Source: Methanobacteriota archaeon
Lineage (GTDB): Archaea > Thermoplasmatota > Poseidoniia > Poseidoniales > Poseidoniaceae
Direction of reading: 5' to 3'
Assembly: GCA_018645535.1 (NCBI GenBank)
Contig: JABGWN010000106.1
Span: 1 to 17,027 of the forward strand
DNA length: 17,027 nt
The position numbers and the translations under genes are program-made. The notes under the pieces are model-generated. The model did no database searches and was not told where the DNA came from. It worked only from the letters and a program-made list of their open reading frames with translations. Of the stretch, positions 13,461-17,027 are shown piece by piece (within the stretch, counting starts at the first letter, position 1; every line of letters begins with the position of its first letter).

Positions 13461-14083
13461 TGGAAACGCCATCACTTGATGCATTCCTTGGCGACGTTAC
13501 TACACTCCCTAGAGGTAAGAAAAAAACCTTGAAATTCCTCCGAGAAGCTTACACTTACGGTGTACCAGGAATCATAACAAAATCGATGACAGATAGGTTG
13601 GCCTTTTCCGGCCAATATGCTTTCCACATAGGTACGCCAGATCCTGAGATGAGACGACTTGCCTCATGGATGCTAACAGTTGAACCAAACAGGAAAAGAA
13701 TTGCGAGATTGATACCAAAAATTTGGAAACGGCATGGCCGTGAGGATTTGAAACTCGTAGGGCTATTATTAGCAAACATGTCGGACGAAGAACTTGAAGA
13801 AAACGGATGGACAATACTCCTCCAATTGATTCAAGATAAAATCGCTGTTGAAGCATTTCTTGAAATCTCAGAAGAATTCGTACGAGGTGGGCGAACCCTA
13901 CCGGATGATTCTTGGATAATTGATGCATCTAGACAAAGCAACACATGGTTTCAACTCATGGTTTTGATTCTATCAATTGATGAGAGCCGATGCTTGAAAC
14001 ATCAGAGACTGATCAAAACAGCACCACAGGGAGGCGAATTGTTTGAAAGGATTCGTTGCCGCCTTCTTGAGCGTATATCTTGA
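13460..14083 (+). CDS. Helical (possibly HEAT-like) protein, unknown
   Basis: This gene encodes 207 residues starting at the ATG at 13460, which overlaps the stop of the TerB-like gene by one base. The chain is predicted helical, with Trp- and Leu-rich amphipathic segments (RRLASWMLTVEP, LKLVGLLLANMSDEEL, ASRQSNTWFQLMVLILS). These recall HEAT-type repeats such as those of AlkD-like proteins, but I see no catalytic signature and the similarity is weak. It sits second in a four-gene run, so it probably acts with the TerB-like and downstream small protein. Confidence 0.7.
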   Translation: METPSLDAFLGDVTTLPRGKKKTLKFLREAYTYGVPGIITKSMTDRLAFSGQYAFHIGTPDPEMRRLASWMLTVEPNRKRIARLIPKIWKRHGREDLKLVGLLLANMSDEELEENGWTILLQLIQDKIAVEAFLEISEEFVRGGRTLPDDSWIIDASRQSNTWFQLMVLILSIDESRCLKHQRLIKTAPQGGELFERIRCRLLERIS

Positions 14084-14107
14084 TGGCCTTGATGGACATG
14101 GGACATC

Positions 14108-14317
14108 ATGGCCGAGCGATTCTTACCCACAGAGGACCCTGTTCTTGAGCAGGTTCTCACATGGACAGTCGAACGAGACGCCCGCGATGTACGCCGACTG
14201 CTTGAATGGCTCCCACAAGCCCGTTCAAGCCGTGAGCGGCAGGCACTTCTTGACCGTGTTCGAGATCTTCTTGATGAACTTGAGCAAGCAATGAGCGCCC
14301 TTGACGAACTAATGTGA
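14108..14317 (+). CDS. Small helical protein (69 residues)
   Basis: This short charged protein is almost entirely helical, with heptad-like Leu spacing (LLDRVRDLLDELEQAMSALDEL), so it is likely a small coiled coil that pairs with itself or a partner. It starts 24 nt after the previous gene, and its TGA overlaps the GTG of the MobA-like gene in a GTGA junction. Its codons look somewhat more GC-rich than the neighbours. Tight placement between two accepted genes is the main support. No family is recognised. Confidence 0.62.
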   Translation: MAERFLPTEDPVLEQVLTWTVERDARDVRRLLEWLPQARSSRERQALLDRVRDLLDELEQAMSALDELM

Positions 14318-14838
14318 GTGAAATGTCCTGCACATGCATAATCTTAGCCGGTGGCAAGAGTTTACGAATGAAAGAAGACAAAGCCCTTCTCTTCGACAAC
14401 GTCAACCAACTCCATCAAAAGTTAACAGAATTAGGATTTCCAACGTTTATCTCTTGTGGAAGCCAAGAGAGAGAGAGCATGTTTGATGGAACGAGTATTC
14501 CCGATGGTGATGGAGTAAATTCTCTTCCAGAAGTCATCAAATTCTTTGTGGATTCTATCGAGGGAGAGATTCAGTTTCTTCCATGCGATATGTATCTTTT
14601 ATCAACAGATGCTCTTCAATCACTTCTTAGTCAGCAACCAGGTATTCCTGTAGATCATAAAGGAAGAGAACAATACACACTTGCGCGTACACACTCGGGA
14701 TGGAAACCACTCTCTAAGGCAACGCTAAGGGAGATGTTTGAAGACTTTCCCCGAAACGACATGAGCGAGTATGGGGCGGAATTAACGAACTTTAATCATC
14801 CAGAACAACTTGATGCCCTGAACAAATCAAATCGATAA
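14314..14838 (+). CDS. MobA-like nucleotidyltransferase
   Basis: This gene encodes about 171-174 residues with a GT-A-like NTP-transferase fold. The N-terminal CTCIILAGGKSLRMKEDKALL is the nucleotide-binding loop of MobA (molybdopterin guanylyltransferase) and related enzymes. FLPCDMYLLS supplies the metal-binding Asp, and NFNHPEQL near the end matches the MobA NxNxPxDL tail. Unlike true MobA, the RMG.DK Gly is replaced and the GPLAGI motif is missing (GDGVNSLPEV in its place), so the substrate may differ from molybdopterin. The start could be the GTG at 14314 (4-nt GTGA overlap) or the ATG at 14323. It is the last gene of the four-gene run. Its last 47 nt overlap the end of convergent purN. 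Confidence 0.8.
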   Translation: MSEMSCTCIILAGGKSLRMKEDKALLFDNVNQLHQKLTELGFPTFISCGSQERESMFDGTSIPDGDGVNSLPEVIKFFVDSIEGEIQFLPCDMYLLSTDALQSLLSQQPGIPVDHKGREQYTLARTHSGWKPLSKATLREMFEDFPRNDMSEYGAELTNFNHPEQLDALNKSNR

Positions 14839-15436
14839 TTTTTGGATAAAGCCGATGCTCTTCTACCTGCACCCGCTTCGCAAGAATAGCATGAGAATCC
14901 TCGGCAAAAACAGGAACTCTACATTGGCCCAATATTGTTCCAGAGTCCATCCCCGAATCCACCACATGGACCGTACAGCCGCTTACACGAACTCGGCTTG
15001 AGAGGACATCAGAATGAGCATCTGCTCCTGGAAAGGCAGGCAAAAGCGAGGGGTGGATATTGAGGATTTTAGGATAATATGTAGAAACAAAATATTCAGA
15101 TAAAATACGCATGTAGCCTGAGAGGATTATGACTTCAACATCATAGTGTTCAATGTGCTTCATTATTCGTCGTTCTTGATCCTCTCTTCTCTCTTGTTTA
15201 GGGAGGGATAAGTCAATGTTCTCAATCTTAACAGGAATTCCATACTCATTTGCAAAACCAATCCCCCCGGCATCTTCTTTATTCGTTATACTAAGGACGG
15301 TTTTATGGGTACAACCCACCTTTCCTTGATGATGAAATAAAGCGTTAGCCCCAGTTCCCGAGCCCGAAAAGAGGACAGCTATCCTTATTGGATTCTCAGG
15401 CGTTCCAATACGCGGAATGAGTGGTGCGCCTGCCAT
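14792..15436 (-). CDS. purN: Phosphoribosylglycinamide formyltransferase (GAR transformylase)
   Basis: This 214-residue enzyme transfers a formyl group from 10-formyltetrahydrofolate to GAR in de novo purine synthesis. Residues 18-29 (RIAVLFSGSGTG) form the phosphate-binding loop. The catalytic triad is visible as Asn126 and His128 (KILNIHPSLLPAFPG) and Asp164 (DSGMDSGTI), with the same His-to-Asp spacing of 36 as in the E. coli enzyme. The length is normal with a short N-terminal extension, and the ATG at 15436 is the only good start. The gene is divergent from the DUF454 gene. Its C-terminal 15 codons overlap the MobA-like gene on the opposite strand. Confidence 0.95.
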   Translation of the reverse strand: MAGAPLIPRIGTPENPIRIAVLFSGSGTGANALFHHQGKVGCTHKTVLSITNKEDAGGIGFANEYGIPVKIENIDLSLPKQERREDQERRIMKHIEHYDVEVIILSGYMRILSEYFVSTYYPKILNIHPSLLPAFPGADAHSDVLSSRVRVSGCTVHVVDSGMDSGTILGQCRVPVFAEDSHAILAKRVQVEEHRLYPKIIDLICSGHQVVLDD

Positions 15437-15540
15437 GATATCGCTAAGCCATGTATGATTTGAGGCCTTCGTATTTCTTATGGGTTCGCCCCATTACTTA
15501 TGAGTAACCAGCGCCCGGCTAAAATTGAGGAAGTAGTCAT
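15437..15540. promoter_or_regulatory. Divergent region purN / DUF454 gene
   Basis: These 104 nt carry both promoters. They contain a short palindrome, TTACT-TATG-AGTAA (15494-15507), and a weaker ATGGG/CCCAT hairpin (15480-15494). GAGG lies about 10 nt before the rightward ATG. The palindrome is a candidate operator for either gene. Confidence 0.35.
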
Positions 15541-16050
15541 ATGAGTTCTCCTAAAGCGAACTCCACCCCCCCCATTTATCTCGATATTGAAGGTAAATCC
15601 GACGAAGAAATACTAGAGAATATTCTCGATTTACACAAACCATCTCGTAACTTTTTAGTTCGATGGATATGGAACGTTCTGGGTATAATTTTCGTAATCT
15701 TTGCAGCCATAGGGACGGTAATCCCTGGGTGGCCGACAACCTCTTGGCTTGTAGCAGCAGGGTTCTGTTTCGGGCGTTCTTCTCGTCGAATGTTCCGTTG
15801 GCTTTTGACAAACAGATTGTTTGGAAATGCATTACTAGAATACTACAAAGCAGGAAAAGCACTCCCTCTCCATTCAAAAATTATCATTATTGGAATCATA
15901 TCTGTCGTGTCCGCATTATCAATTTGGACTGTTACAGAATTAGGCGATCCAGGATTTGGCCAAACAACGATTGCACTTGTTGCATTAATCGGTATCTGGT
16001 TCGTAGGTTGGAAAGTTCCAACCATTGAATTAATAGCACGTCCAAATTAG
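15541..16050 (+). CDS. DUF454 (YbaN)-type inner membrane protein
   Basis: This 169-residue membrane protein matches the DUF454 pattern well. Residues about 46-80 (LGIIFVIFAAIGTVIPGWPTTSWLVAAGFCFGRSSRR) hold the signature G.i.PgwPTt..l..a..cf.rSS. WLLTNRLFGNALLEYYKAGKALP and two further membrane helices (about 117-133 and 143-160) follow. The N-terminal 40 residues are soluble and acidic. The function of the family is not known. A run of eight C at 15566-15573 lies in the third decade of codons (Thr-Pro-Pro); the frame across it is intact. The stop overlaps the convergent dehydrogenase stop by 4 nt. Confidence 0.85.
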   Translation: MSSPKANSTPPIYLDIEGKSDEEILENILDLHKPSRNFLVRWIWNVLGIIFVIFAAIGTVIPGWPTTSWLVAAGFCFGRSSRRMFRWLLTNRLFGNALLEYYKAGKALPLHSKIIIIGIISVVSALSIWTVTELGDPGFGQTTIALVALIGIWFVGWKVPTIELIARPN

Positions 16051-17027
16051 AGTTCCTTCAAATGAGATGCGAGCCGGTCTGCGACTGCAATTCCAACACC
16101 ACTGCATGTCGCAGTTCCACCGAGATCGTAGGTCAGTGACTTCCCATCCTTCAGATGCTCGGCAACACTTTGGTCAATGAGTTGCGAAACATGAAGTAAA
16201 TCATCATCATTTGAACGTCGAGCAAGCCAATCCAACATCATCTGGATAGAATTGATACTTGCAATTGGGTTGACTTTGTTCAATCCAGCGTGCTTTGGTG
16301 CTGAACCGTGAACAGGTTCGAAGAATGCATGGTTATCACCTATATTTCCAGATGCAGCCATCCCCATTCCTCCCTGAAGAACAGAAGCAAGATCAGTTGC
16401 AATATCACCAAACATGTTTGATGTAACGACGACATCGTAGTGTTCCGGTGTTCGTGTAAGCCACTGTGTGAAAGCGTCAATATATCCATAATCCCGAGTT
16501 ATTTGAGGATACTTATCAGCAATTTTGTCATAAGATCTACGGAACAATTGACATCCACGTGTCACGTTACTCTTATCGATGCATGAAACTCTATTTACAC
16601 CATCAATAGGGGCGCCAGATCGAGTTTGGGCAATATCAAAACCCATCTGAATCAAGCGCTCAGATCCATGAGAAGAAATTGGGCGCGGATCGTATGCAAT
16701 TTCTCCATGCAAACCAGGGAATTCAATCGAAGGAGGTTCATACCCTTCTAGTCCCTTAGCACGTTGTGCACTTCGATGAAGAAGAGAGTGGTAGAGTCCT
16801 TCGGTGTTTTCTCGCAGGATAACCATGTCAACCAATTCCGGATCCCAAATGTTTGTGAAACGTCCGTGAACTTTGTGTGGAACGCCTTCATACAGGCGAA
16901 TTGGTCGGACATTTGCATAGAGATCAAGACCGCTTCGCATACCAAGAATTACGGAACCACCGGCGAGGTCGCCATTCGGTAAACGCGCACCCGGTTGGCC
17001 AATAGCTCCCATGAAAATAGCATCTGC
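16047..17027 (-). CDS. Isocitrate/isopropylmalate dehydrogenase family enzyme, 5'-truncated by the window edge
   Basis: This is a beta-decarboxylating NAD(P)-dependent dehydrogenase. The visible 326 codons lack roughly the first 70 residues, and the frame is open to 17027. Family landmarks are DAIFMGAIGQPG, the substrate arginines in GMRSGLDLYANVRPIR, LRENTEGLY, the catalytic Lys in CIDKSNV, Asp in DAFTQWL, and metal Asp residues in SNMFGDIATDLAS. The cofactor loop is FEPVHGSAPKHAGLNKVNPIA. The NTEGLY segment is nearer to isocitrate, homoisocitrate or tartrate dehydrogenases than to typical LeuB. A segment of about 30 residues after it (RSAQRAKG to DPRPIS) looks longer than usual. The class is certain; whether it is LeuB, an isocitrate dehydrogenase or a malate/tartrate-type enzyme is open. 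Confidence 0.9.
   Translation of the reverse strand, partial: ADAIFMGAIGQPGARLPNGDLAGGSVILGMRSGLDLYANVRPIRLYEGVPHKVHGRFTNIWDPELVDMVILRENTEGLYHSLLHRSAQRAKGLEGYEPPSIEFPGLHGEIAYDPRPISSHGSERLIQMGFDIAQTRSGAPIDGVNRVSCIDKSNVTRGCQLFRRSYDKIADKYPQITRDYGYIDAFTQWLTRTPEHYDVVVTSNMFGDIATDLASVLQGGMGMAASGNIGDNHAFFEPVHGSAPKHAGLNKVNPIASINSIQMMLDWLARRSNDDDLLHVSQLIDQSVAEHLKDGKSLTYDLGGTATCSGVGIAVADRLASHLKEL

Noticed and set aside
15566..15573. Run of eight C in the DUF454 gene considered as a phase-variable or frameshifted tract
   Set aside because: The frame before and after gives a sensible protein with the full DUF454 signature. Only read-level variation could revive the idea.

Overview
The window looks like a piece of an archaeal chromosome. 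The firmest evidence is an archaeal-type DnaG primase (Toprim domain, starts MKYLIKA, complement 9856-11046). A low to moderate GC content, very tight gene packing, a lipid-anchored M28 peptidase, purine synthesis genes and long helical or TPR proteins would suit a planktonic euryarchaeon of the Marine Group II / Candidatus Poseidoniales type. That placement is an inference; nothing here (no rRNA, for example) proves it. I see no tRNA, rRNA, CRISPR array, insertion sequence or prophage gene.

Layout. (1) 1-1346, minus: 5' part of a lipoprotein M28 zinc peptidase that runs off the left edge. (2) 1599-2417, plus: a single-domain voltage-gated sodium channel of the NavBac type with a TLESWS selectivity filter, the most striking gene here. 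(3) 2419-5806, minus: a probable three-gene operon, transcribed as membrane-anchored TPR protein, then thioredoxin-fold protein with CNHC active site, then glyoxalase/VOC protein with an N-terminal four-cysteine motif. (4) 5978-8605, plus: an 875-residue helical repeat/coiled-coil protein. (5) 8602-11046, minus: dnaG followed by a membrane protein with an acidic N-terminus and a proline-rich tandem repeat. A structured leader region lies upstream of dnaG. (6) 11263-11838, minus: a small membrane protein. (7) 12107-12853, plus: a class I methyltransferase-like protein. (8) 12963-14838, plus: a tightly coupled four-gene run (TerB-like, helical unknown, 69-residue helical protein, MobA-like nucleotidyltransferase). 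(9) 14792-15436, minus: purN. (10) 15541-16050, plus: a DUF454/YbaN-type membrane protein. (11) 16047-17027, minus: most of an isocitrate/isopropylmalate dehydrogenase family enzyme, running off the right edge.

Genome style. All four convergent gene pairs have abutting or overlapping 3' ends: 1 nt apart at 2418, 4-nt stop overlaps at 8602-8605 and 16047-16050, and a 47-nt overlap at 14792-14838. There is no room for separate terminators at any of them. Several short non-coding gaps contain perfect or near-perfect inverted repeats (1393-1435, 3496-3512, 11156-11180, 11855-11868, 12861-12882, 15494-15507). No gap exceeds 300 bases.

How the genes may work together. dnaG, purN and the dehydrogenase are housekeeping functions in replication, purine synthesis and amino acid or organic acid metabolism. 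The peptidase fits a protein-degrading lifestyle, and the channel implies voltage-dependent Na+ (or other cation) entry. The TPR/thioredoxin/VOC operon and the TerB-like/MobA-like run are candidates for less-described modules, but the sequence alone does not reveal their function.
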